NCBI GenBank assembly: GCA_045430345.1 | Contig: JAILXT010000002.1 | Coordinates: 1-64,000, forward strand | Direction of reading: 5' to 3' | Origin: Agarilytica sp045430345 | GTDB taxonomy: Bacteria > Pseudomonadota > Gammaproteobacteria > Pseudomonadales > Cellvibrionaceae | DNA: 64,000 nucleotides | In this document: positions 14,987-22,812 of the stretch, piece after piece | How positions within the stretch are numbered: position 1 is the stretch's first letter | Layout: every line of letters begins with the position of its first letter | Translations under genes and position numbers: made by a program | Notes under the pieces: generated by a model | Told to the model about the DNA's origin: nothing | The model's database searches: none | Seen by the model: the letters and a program-made list of their open reading frames with translations, nothing else

Positions 14987-16558
14987 ATGTCGCGCGCCAG
15001 CATCTCCACAGGGAATATTCGCCTAGATACGAACACATCAAAAACCACTGACTCAGCTAAAAAGCCGCCTAAATTCGACGATAATCGCCCCATGCATATC
15101 GCGATTATTGGGGACTTCAGCGGCCGCGCCAGCCGAGGCGAGTGTGACGCGACATCACTCACACAGCGTAAAGCCATTGAAGTGGACCGCGATAACTTTG
15201 AGGAGGTCTTCTCTCGTCTACGGGTATCCCTTTCACTGCCGACAAACGACACCCTCATCGTCTTCAGCGAGTACGATGATCTTCACCCCGATTTTCTGTT
15301 AGACAAAGTCGAGCTATTTGAGAAGTTTCGTACACTCAAAAGGCGCCTTAAAAAGCCGGAGTTATTCGAACAGGCCGTCAGTGAAATTCAGGAATGGGCA
15401 AGCACCAAGCCCGCCCTGCAATCAAACGACGAAAGGGCTAACAATGAAGAGGAAAGCCCAGAAGGCATCCCAATGCCGGATTCAATGCTCGATGCAGTAC
15501 TCGCACAAAGCCTACAACACACCGATGCGACGGCAAACGCTGCCCTTAACACCCCTTTTGGCAGCGTCGATCAGCTGATCAAAGATATTGTCGCACCTTA
15601 CGTGGAAGCTAAAGCTGACCCACGACTCCCAGAAATGGAACAAGCGGTAGACGATGCCTGCGCACAAACCCTACGCAAAATTATGCATGCAAGTGCATTC
15701 CAAGCACTGGAAGCCAATTGGCGTGCGCTTTACCTGCTTGTTCGCCGGCTGGAAACCAATCGCAATTTAAAACTGTTTCTCTTTGATATCAGCCATGAAG
15801 AAATGGTTGATGACCTGATCAATTGTGAAGAGGTCGAGGCATCTCAGCTATATCGTTTATTTGTGGAGCAAACACAAATACCTGGCGCGACACCCTATTC
15901 CGTCTTGCAGTTTAACGTCCAGATTCAAGACGATATTGATGACCTCTGCGTTGCCTCCGCCATGGGCGACATCGCCCAGGCAAGCGGCGGCGTCGCGATT
16001 ACCGGCGCATCAGAAACTCTCGCCGGCTGCGAAAATATCGTGGAAGGTGAAGACGTCGATGATTGGAACTACCACGTAGACGACGCGATTTACGGCACCT
16101 GGAAAGCCATTCGCGCGAGCCAATCCAGCGCCCACTTAGCCTTGGTAGCCCCGCAGTTTTTATTGCGCCTTCCCTATGGCAACAAAACATCCCCTATTGA
16201 AAGCATTCCCTTCGAAGAGCTCGACATAGAAGCCCCCCACAACTTTTACTGCTGGGGCAATAGCGCCACTTTAGTCACCCTGCTCATCGGCCAAGCCTTT
16301 AGCCAATCGGGCTGGTCATTTAAAGCGGGGCAGGTAAACGAAGTCGAAGACCTACCCTTCCACGTATACCAAGAAAACGGCGACACCATCGCCAAAGCCT
16401 GCGCTGAAATTTACATGCGCGATAGCGTCGCGGATCGCTTTGCGGATGCCGGCATACTCAGTGTGCGCTCGGTAAAGGGGAAAACATCTGTTCTCATCCC
16501 ACGATTTAGATCCGCAGCACTTGCCGGGACGGATCTGTTCGAGCACGAAACTGCTTAG
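14987..16558 (+). CDS. Orphan TssB-TssC-like sheath fusion protein
   Basis: 523 residues from the ATG at 14987 (a TTG at 14954 would add 11). The N-terminal part (about 30-125) resembles the small type VI sheath subunit TssB: MHIAIIGDFSGR, the R-K-x-I-x-V-D-R-D-N-F block and HPDFLLDKVELFEKFRTL. A linker of about 70 residues follows. The rest resembles TssC: ASAFQALEANWRALYLLVRR, KLFLFDISHEEM, then the C-terminal segments around LRLPYGNKTSPI and FYCWGNSA. No other type VI gene is nearby. It may form a sheath-like or cytosolic assembly of unknown use. Confidence 0.8.
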   Translation: MSRASISTGNIRLDTNTSKTTDSAKKPPKFDDNRPMHIAIIGDFSGRASRGECDATSLTQRKAIEVDRDNFEEVFSRLRVSLSLPTNDTLIVFSEYDDLHPDFLLDKVELFEKFRTLKRRLKKPELFEQAVSEIQEWASTKPALQSNDERANNEEESPEGIPMPDSMLDAVLAQSLQHTDATANAALNTPFGSVDQLIKDIVAPYVEAKADPRLPEMEQAVDDACAQTLRKIMHASAFQALEANWRALYLLVRRLETNRNLKLFLFDISHEEMVDDLINCEEVEASQLYRLFVEQTQIPGATPYSVLQFNVQIQDDIDDLCVASAMGDIAQASGGVAITGASETLAGCENIVEGEDVDDWNYHVDDAIYGTWKAIRASQSSAHLALVAPQFLLRLPYGNKTSPIESIPFEELDIEAPHNFYCWGNSATLVTLLIGQAFSQSGWSFKAGQVNEVEDLPFHVYQENGDTIAKACAEIYMRDSVADRFADAGILSVRSVKGKTSVLIPRFRSAALAGTDLFEHETA

Positions 16559-16581
16559 AAACCGGATAGATCAATACGACC

Positions 16582-17211
16582 ATGTATACACCCGAGCGCT
16601 TTAAGATCAAAAATCAGGACGATATATTTCGTTTTATCCAAGCACACAGCTTTGGCGTGCTTGTCTGTGCGGACCTTGAAGCCACTCACCTTCCCTTTAT
16701 ACTCGACACCTCCGAAGGTGAGCACGGCACCCTATACAGTCACTTTGCACGTGCCAATGACCACTGGGAAGCCCTCGACGGCAAGGAAGTCCTCGTCATC
16801 TTCTCCGGCCCACATAGCTACATTTCGCCAACCTGGTACAACGCCGCCCCCGCCGTTCCCACTTGGAACTACAGTGCCGTTCACGCTAAGGGTCAACTTT
16901 CTGTTTTACCGGCGTTGGATGCCCACACCATTCTCAACCGCAGTCTCGCCCACTATGAACCGAGCTTGCTAAAAGACCGTGCCATCGTCACGCAAGCGTT
17001 TCAAGATACACTCAGTGCCGCCATTGTCCCGATTAAAATCCACATCACCACACTGCAAGGCCAAGCAAAGCTGGGGCAACACAAATCACCCGACGCTCAG
17101 CGACATGTCTATACCGCTTTACAAACCAATAAACACTTGGACGCCCAACAACTCGCGGCGTTTATGGCAGACTGGGATATTGGCACCGGCAACGCCCCCT
17201 CCTCAGAATGA
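16582..17211 (+). CDS. PaiB-type FMN-binding protein
   Basis: 209 residues. It opens MYTPERFK and contains HLPFILD, LYSHFARANDHW, VIFSGPHSYISPTWY, VPTWNYSAVHAKG and a C-terminal Q-A-K-L-G-Q-H-K, the pattern of the PaiB family, a split-barrel flavin-reductase-like fold. Bacillus PaiB was described as a negative regulator of sporulation and protease genes; in Gram-negatives the role is open. It starts 23 bases after the TssBC-like gene, so the two may be one transcript. Confidence 0.9.
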   Translation: MYTPERFKIKNQDDIFRFIQAHSFGVLVCADLEATHLPFILDTSEGEHGTLYSHFARANDHWEALDGKEVLVIFSGPHSYISPTWYNAAPAVPTWNYSAVHAKGQLSVLPALDAHTILNRSLAHYEPSLLKDRAIVTQAFQDTLSAAIVPIKIHITTLQGQAKLGQHKSPDAQRHVYTALQTNKHLDAQQLAAFMADWDIGTGNAPSSE

Positions 17212-17275
17212 ACCGCCAGCCTTAAATGCAGTCCTAAAACTGCATGCTTGGCGCATTAATTCTCACGTAAGTATC

Positions 17276-17299
17276 AAAGCCTAGTTCCGAGGGCTTTTT
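17276..17299 (+). terminator. Candidate intrinsic terminator after the PaiB-like gene
   Basis: AAAGCC and GGCTTT pair around a 10-base loop and are followed by two more T. A second hairpin, ATGCAGT/ACTGCAT, lies just before at 17226-17245. Together they separate the PaiB-like gene from the two-component system. Confidence 0.5.
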
Positions 17300-17355
17300 C
17301 GCCCAAGCTTCAGTGCTATGATCGGAAAATCCCCTTATGTTGTGTTGATACCGCC

Positions 17356-18066
17356 ATGAACGAAAACATCCTGATTGTCGAAGACGAAGAAGATATTAAT
17401 GCCCTTATCGCATTGAACTTAGAATCCCTTGGCTTCAATGTCACCCGCTGCAGCGACGGCTCAGAAGGCCTGGCGTTAGCGAGCGAAAAGCATTTTGACG
17501 CGATCGTTCTAGACATTATGCTGCCGGGCTTAGATGGCTTAAAAATATGTCAGACCCTGCGTGATAACGGCAACTACACCCCTATCCTGATGCTGACCGC
17601 CAAGAAAACAGAAGCTGACCGCGTGATGGGCTTAGAAGTCGGCGCCGATGATTACCTTACCAAACCCTTCAGCGTGCTCGAACTGCAAGCGCGGGTTAAA
17701 GCACTGCTTCGACGCGTGGCCTTTTCAAAACAAGCACATGAAGAAGAGGAGGATGAAGACAACGATGAAATGCGCTTCGGTGATCTTACCATCCGCCAGG
17801 AAAGTCGCGATTTATTAATCGGTGACAAAATCATTAGCCTCACCGCAAAAGAATTCGACCTACTGCTCTACCTCGCGAACTTTCCCGGCCAAGTATTCAG
17901 TCGGGAACAGTTGTTAAACGCCGTCTGGGGGTACCAACACAGTGGATACGAGCACACGGTCAATTCTCACATTAATCGCCTACGCGCGAAATTAGAGGAC
18001 GACCCATCAAACCCCAACTACGTCCTCACCATTTGGGGTATTGGCTACAAATTTAACGGACAGTAA
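17356..18066 (+). CDS. OmpR/PhoB-type response regulator
   Basis: 236 residues. Receiver domain (1-120) with E9/D10, phosphoacceptor D53 (IVLDIMLPGLDG), conserved LTAKK threonine and KPF lysine. An acidic linker (about 124-140, EEEEDEDNDE) joins a winged-helix DNA-binding domain (about 140-236) with FDLLLYLANFPGQVFSREQLL and the typical VNSHINRLRAKLE recognition helix. It is followed directly by its histidine kinase. The acidic linker is longer than usual. Confidence 0.93.
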   Translation: MNENILIVEDEEDINALIALNLESLGFNVTRCSDGSEGLALASEKHFDAIVLDIMLPGLDGLKICQTLRDNGNYTPILMLTAKKTEADRVMGLEVGADDYLTKPFSVLELQARVKALLRRVAFSKQAHEEEEDEDNDEMRFGDLTIRQESRDLLIGDKIISLTAKEFDLLLYLANFPGQVFSREQLLNAVWGYQHSGYEHTVNSHINRLRAKLEDDPSNPNYVLTIWGIGYKFNGQ

Positions 18067-18070
18067 TCAC

Positions 18071-19612
18071 GTGAACAATACCGCGATCAAAAAACTTTCG
18101 GCTTTTTCGTCCAAGCATATCAGCACATTACATGGCCGCTTAACCTTAGCCCTGTTTGTGAGTTTTCTCGCTATCGGGGTATTCACGGCGATTCTTTTAA
18201 TTTGTTCTTCCCGTGGTTACCAACGCGAAGTGACCCAGGTGATGCATAAGAACCTGGCCGCTCACGTCGCCAACCATTACTTATTATTTAACAACGGACA
18301 ACCCGATCTTGAGGCGGCCAAAAAAACCTTTCACGATTTGATGATACTCGGCCCCAATTTCGAGTTTTATTTACTGGATACTAAGGGCGAAATCTTATCT
18401 TGCTCCGCGCCGCCAATGGAATTAAAACGCGACAGCGTCAACATATCCCCCATTAAACAATTTTTAGACGTCACAGAACTTAACGAACCCATATTTGGCG
18501 ATGACCCTCGCGGTGAAAATCGCGAGAAAATATTTTCTGTCGCGCCCATTATTCGTGACGGCGAACTACAAGGTTACTTGTACGTCATTCTTGGCAGCGA
18601 GATATTTGACCATGTCTCCGATCTCATTTGGGGCAGCCGATTTATTCAATGGGGTTTGTGGGTGTTTGCCTCAGGGCTTGTCTTCGCACTCGTTGCCACC
18701 CTTTGGCTCACAGGGCTCATCACCCGACCTCTTACCCAACTCACCGCGCAAGTGCGTAAAATTCAAAGCACGGGATTTTCTAACGACCCGTATAAAGATG
18801 ATGAACTGATTTGTGAATTAGAACAGTGGACTCGAAAGAACCCTAACGAAATTACCACCCTCGGCAATGCGTTTAAAGACGCCCTGGAAAAGATCCACGA
18901 ACAATATCAAAACATCGTCACTATTGATGAGTTACGAAAAGAATTACTCTCACACGTTTCCCACGATCTTCGTACACCCTTGGCCTCCCTGCTAGGGTAC
19001 TTAGAAACCTGGGAGTTAAATCAAGATACGATCACACCCGAACAAGGCCGCCAATATATCGCGACCGCAAAAAAAAGCGCGGAGCGCATATCCTCCCTAG
19101 TCGAACAACTTTTTGAACTGGCCCACTTAGATAGTGGTAACGTAAAAGTAAACCGCGAGCCATTTTCTATCGCAGAACTTGTGCAAGATGTACTACAAAA
19201 ATTCTTTATTATTGCAAAAGAAAAAAATATTCAACTGAGCGTTTCACCACAAGATTCCAGCATATTGGTGATGGGCGATATCGAAAAATTAGAACGCGTC
19301 TTTACCAACTTGATTGAGAACGCACTGCGTCACTCAAAAGAGGGCGATGCTATTACCGTTCGCCTAAACAACAAAGGTAGCTTTGTGGCTATTGAAGTAT
19401 CGGATACGGGCATCGGCATCCCCAATGAAGATATCCCCCATATTTTTGATCCCCACTTTAAAGCCGGGAATAGCGTTCGTGGCAATACCGCACACGGTGG
19501 TTTAGGCTTGGCGATTACTAAACGTTTACTTGAGTTACACCAGTCGACGATTAATGTGAGCAGCCAAATAAATCAAGGGACAACATTTGCATTTGCTTTG
19601 CAGACTGAATAG
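18071..19612 (+). CDS. Membrane sensor histidine kinase
   Basis: About 513 residues from the GTG at 18071; a TTG at 18041 overlapping the regulator gene is the alternative (523). Transmembrane helix near 22-45, a periplasmic sensor of about 130 residues, a second helix near 190-213, HAMP (about 213-285), dimerisation box SHVSHDLRTPLASLLGY with the phospho-His, and an ATPase domain with NLIENALRHS, DTGIGIP and HGGLGLAI. It pairs with the regulator at 17356. The ligand is not evident. Three modest aliphatic segments in the sensor suggest a PAS-like fold. Confidence 0.92.
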   Translation: MNNTAIKKLSAFSSKHISTLHGRLTLALFVSFLAIGVFTAILLICSSRGYQREVTQVMHKNLAAHVANHYLLFNNGQPDLEAAKKTFHDLMILGPNFEFYLLDTKGEILSCSAPPMELKRDSVNISPIKQFLDVTELNEPIFGDDPRGENREKIFSVAPIIRDGELQGYLYVILGSEIFDHVSDLIWGSRFIQWGLWVFASGLVFALVATLWLTGLITRPLTQLTAQVRKIQSTGFSNDPYKDDELICELEQWTRKNPNEITTLGNAFKDALEKIHEQYQNIVTIDELRKELLSHVSHDLRTPLASLLGYLETWELNQDTITPEQGRQYIATAKKSAERISSLVEQLFELAHLDSGNVKVNREPFSIAELVQDVLQKFFIIAKEKNIQLSVSPQDSSILVMGDIEKLERVFTNLIENALRHSKEGDAITVRLNNKGSFVAIEVSDTGIGIPNEDIPHIFDPHFKAGNSVRGNTAHGGLGLAITKRLLELHQSTINVSSQINQGTTFAFALQTE

Positions 19613-19696
19613 CGCCTTAACTCTAGATATCCACCCTTCACGGCTTCGACCGAGTTATCATTAGGGCGCAACTAGAATATTGGTAGAATATTAATT

Positions 19697-20362
19697 CTAC
19701 CAAGGCAGTACTTCACCATTTGAATGCCAAAACGTGCCGGTAGTTTCGATCGTCAACGCTTCGATCCGTTGCGCTAAACGCTCTGCAGCAGTGCTCGCAG
19801 AAATATCACCTGCGTTACCTACCATTTCTGTTTGCACAAAACCGGGATGCAATATTGCAACGGCAATATTTTTTGGTTGGAGATCAATCGCAAGTGACTT
19901 CCCGCCTGCGTTTAACGCCGCCTTGGACATCCGATAACCATAATAACCGCCCGAACCATTATCCGCCACGGATCCCATGCGGCTGGTAATGAGGGCTACT
20001 TTTCCGCCCTCTGAAATTAAGTCTTGTAAAGCTTCGGTCACTTTTAAGGGCCCAAGCGCATTGACTTCGAACTGCTGCAGCATTTCAGCGTAGTTCAGTG
20101 CACCCAGCGCTTCAGCGTGCAGAATACCGGCATTGTTAATGAGAAGATCAATCTTTACCGAGAATAACGCTTCTTTTGCTTTCGCCAAGCTTTCACTGTC
20201 TGTCACATCTATGCCTGCAACAATGGTCGCCCCACTTTTTTCTAGACCTTCAGAAGCCTGCCGGCACAAGGCGTAAACATTGTCACCTTTCGCCAAGTAG
20301 TGTTGTGTAAATGCCAAACCAATGCCGCGATTGGCACCCGTAATTACAATATTTTTAGCCAT
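19697..20362 (-). CDS. Short-chain dehydrogenase/reductase
   Basis: 221 residues. Rossmann motif TGANRGIG at the N-terminus, N-N-A-G at about 79-82, catalytic S (LITSRMGS), and YGYRMSK with catalytic Tyr and Lys. Classical SDR of the short C-terminal type, close in style to CsgA-like SDRs. It is NAD(P)-dependent; the substrate is unknown. It is divergent from the patatin gene, with about 93 bases between, so the two share a promoter region. Confidence 0.92.
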   Translation of the reverse strand: MAKNIVITGANRGIGLAFTQHYLAKGDNVYALCRQASEGLEKSGATIVAGIDVTDSESLAKAKEALFSVKIDLLINNAGILHAEALGALNYAEMLQQFEVNALGPLKVTEALQDLISEGGKVALITSRMGSVADNGSGGYYGYRMSKAALNAGGKSLAIDLQPKNIAVAILHPGFVQTEMVGNAGDISASTAAERLAQRIEALTIETTGTFWHSNGEVLPW

Positions 20363-20455
20363 AGCGAGACCTCCTATTTATTGCCCTAACAAGGTAATAT
20401 GTCAGTGTACGCACATTCAATCGATAGTCACAAATAAAACGGAAAACATTCGCAT

Positions 20456-21274
20456 ATGAAAGCATTTGGTTTAGCACTTGGGGGCGGGGGCGTAAAAGGC
20501 TTAGCCCACATAGCGCTACTCAAAAAATTGGATGAGATAGGTGCAAAACCTGAAGCTATTTCGGGCACCAGTATGGGGGCAATTATTGGCGCCCTCTACG
20601 CACACGGATTATCCGGCACTGATATTGAAGAACGTGTCCGCGCCCATCTTTTTTCCCGCAAGGAAAGTATTAAAGAAACCTATCGTCGGCGGAAGCATTT
20701 AGTCAAATGGCTAAAGGTCTTTAAATTTGATAAAGAACGCGGCGGCTTTATTACTGCCGATGGATTATTTGAGCACCTTTTTAGCGAGCTTTTGGATTGC
20801 GATTTCAGCGAGTTAGAAATCCCTTTTACCGCAGTAGCGGCGGATTTTAACACCGCAGAAGAGGTAACACTTAACCGTGGCCAAGTATTACCCGCTGTAC
20901 AAGCCAGCATGGCGGTACCAGGTGTATTTTCGCCCGTAATATTAAACAATCGCTTATTGGTCGACGGCGGCGTTGTAAACAATGTACCCTGTTCCCATAT
21001 CGCGCAGCCCGAGCGGCTCACGATTGCCAGCGACGTCATATCCTTATCCGAAGTCAAAAAACCGAAAGCCACCGAAGTCGTTAGCGGTGCATTTAGCATT
21101 ATGATGCGCGCAGCAACGGAACAACGTTTTTCGCAACACCCACCGGATTTTGTTTTTAGGCCCGATACGAAAAAAATCGATGCGTTTGATTTCCATAAAA
21201 TTGCAAAAGTATTGGAGCGAGGTGATGCCGCTATAGAACGGACATCACCACAATTAGAATTATTATTGCGTTAG
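20456..21274 (+). CDS. Patatin-like phospholipase family protein
   Basis: 272 residues. Oxyanion loop GLALGGGGVKGLAH, nucleophile elbow GTSMGA (Ser near residue 42) and catalytic D-G-G (VDGGVVNNVP) are all present, as in the RssA/patatin family. There is no signal peptide, so it is probably a cytosolic or membrane-associated esterase. Its stop overlaps the end of the convergent GST gene by four bases. Confidence 0.93.
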   Translation: MKAFGLALGGGGVKGLAHIALLKKLDEIGAKPEAISGTSMGAIIGALYAHGLSGTDIEERVRAHLFSRKESIKETYRRRKHLVKWLKVFKFDKERGGFITADGLFEHLFSELLDCDFSELEIPFTAVAADFNTAEEVTLNRGQVLPAVQASMAVPGVFSPVILNNRLLVDGGVVNNVPCSHIAQPERLTIASDVISLSEVKKPKATEVVSGAFSIMMRAATEQRFSQHPPDFVFRPDTKKIDAFDFHKIAKVLERGDAAIERTSPQLELLLR

Positions 21275-21891
21275 CACAAAGGTTCCGCCCTATATGCAGG
21301 CCTAGCCATTAGTCGGTTTAAATAGTCCTGCACATACTCAGGGATCTCAATCTCACAAACCTTAGCCCATGAAAGGATACTGTGGGCATAGATATCCGCC
21401 ATACTAAACTGATCACCGATAAGAAATTCTTTTCCTTTTAACTGATCAAATAGGTAGGGAATATTTTTATTGATCAGCTTTATACTTTCTTCATGCGTAC
21501 CGCCAGGCCATGAATATAAACCGTGCAAGATAGAAGACTGATTCGCTACCCATAAATAATTTTCCAACTCGGCTTGCATAAAATAGATAATATGGCGAAA
21601 CGGATAAATACGATCCTTTTCTGACGGCACTAAATTCTTACTCGGGTTTAGTGTATGCACGTATTCCATAATGGCCAGAGATTCCGTAAAACACTGCGCG
21701 CCGTGCTGCAGTACGGGGACTTTTTTAAAGGGGGTTAGGGCCTTAAATTCCGGCGTCTGACTTTCTCCCTTTCTGGGATCTAAGCGTATAAGCTTAAACG
21801 GTAATTCCAATTCATTTAGCATCCAAATAACGCGCTCTGCGCGCGAACGGAAATTATAGGCGTATAGCGTCAATCCTTGGTCGTCTCCCAT
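21271..21891 (-). CDS. Glutathione S-transferase family protein
   Basis: 206 residues. N-terminal thioredoxin-like domain with LYAYNFRSRAERV, the cis-Pro block KKVPVLQ and E-S-L-A-I-M-E-Y that binds the glutathione gamma-glutamyl group. C-terminal helical domain with F-L-I-G-D-Q-F-S-M-A-D-I-Y-A-H. Soluble; substrate unknown. Convergent with the patatin gene and 54 bases upstream of the hydrolase stop. Confidence 0.93.
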   Translation of the reverse strand: MGDDQGLTLYAYNFRSRAERVIWMLNELELPFKLIRLDPRKGESQTPEFKALTPFKKVPVLQHGAQCFTESLAIMEYVHTLNPSKNLVPSEKDRIYPFRHIIYFMQAELENYLWVANQSSILHGLYSWPGGTHEESIKLINKNIPYLFDQLKGKEFLIGDQFSMADIYAHSILSWAKVCEIEIPEYVQDYLNRLMARPAYRAEPLC

Positions 21892-21945
21892 TGTTGGGTC
21901 TCCATAGTGTGAGTGCTATTGGGGCTGATTTAGCGAATTATACCG

Positions 21946-22710
21946 CTATTGAGGCAGATATCGTGTCGCCCACGCAGCGATCACTTTAGCAACATATGCC
22001 GCATCTTCTCGTCGCGTCAGTAGATGATCAGCACCACTTAGGCTGACAAAACTTTTGGGGTGCTTGGCCGCTTTATAGATTTTTTCTGCCTCGCGGATAA
22101 GCACGGTTTCATCATGAGGGGAATGGAATAACAATAATGGGACTTTTAATGCCGCCAGATGACTATCATCCACTGAGGTCCGGATATCATCTAAAAATTG
22201 TTTTTTAATGGTGAAGGTTCTTCCTGCCAATTCGACTTCGGCTTCACCGTTTTCTTCGATGAGTGAAATATCGCACATAAACTGTGCCGCCACATGTTCT
22301 GGGTCCGCCGGTGACCCAATGGTCGCCACGCCGCGGGTCTCGGGAATATGTTGAGCGGCAACAAGTACTGCTGTTCCCCCCAAACTGTGGCCCACCAATA
22401 ATTCAGGTGCTTTGTAGTTTTCCCGCAGAAAGTTTGCTGCAGCGACCAAGTCCCCCACATTAGAGGAAAAATTGGTATTGGAGAAATCACCGTCACTGCC
22501 ACCTAGGCCAGTAAAATCGAAACGCAGTACGGCATAACCAGCTTCAACTAGGGCGCGCGCTATGCGCGACGCTGCCGGAATATCCTTACCACATGTAAAA
22601 CAGTGCGCAATCATCACGTAGGCTTTGGGTTCGTTGTCGGGCACTTCTAACAATCCCGCTAACTCATCGCCCAACTGGCCTTCAAAGGTTAAACGTGTTC
22701 GTTCTGGCAT
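21946..22710 (-). CDS. Alpha/beta hydrolase
   Basis: 254 residues. H-C-F-T-C-G oxyanion region, nucleophile elbow GHSLGG (Ser near residue 110), catalytic Asp in S-P-H-D-E-T-V, and a terminal G-A-D-H-L with the catalytic His. This form resembles the hydrolase half of bifunctional hydrolase/OsmC proteins, but no OsmC domain is attached. It is probably an esterase of unknown substrate. Soluble. Confidence 0.9.
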   Translation of the reverse strand: MPERTRLTFEGQLGDELAGLLEVPDNEPKAYVMIAHCFTCGKDIPAASRIARALVEAGYAVLRFDFTGLGGSDGDFSNTNFSSNVGDLVAAANFLRENYKAPELLVGHSLGGTAVLVAAQHIPETRGVATIGSPADPEHVAAQFMCDISLIEENGEAEVELAGRTFTIKKQFLDDIRTSVDDSHLAALKVPLLLFHSPHDETVLIREAEKIYKAAKHPKSFVSLSGADHLLTRREDAAYVAKVIAAWATRYLPQ

Positions 22711-22812
22711 GGTTCACCTCACAAATATTGATTGCTCTTCTCAATTCAGCATATCTATCAGCGCGGAGGTTGAAACACGGGCAAGACGTGTTCAGGGTCG
22801 CTGTAAATATAT

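Noticed and set aside
14987..16558. A type VI secretion locus.
   Set aside because: Only one sheath-like gene is present; the flanking genes are purEK, a PaiB-like gene and a two-component system.
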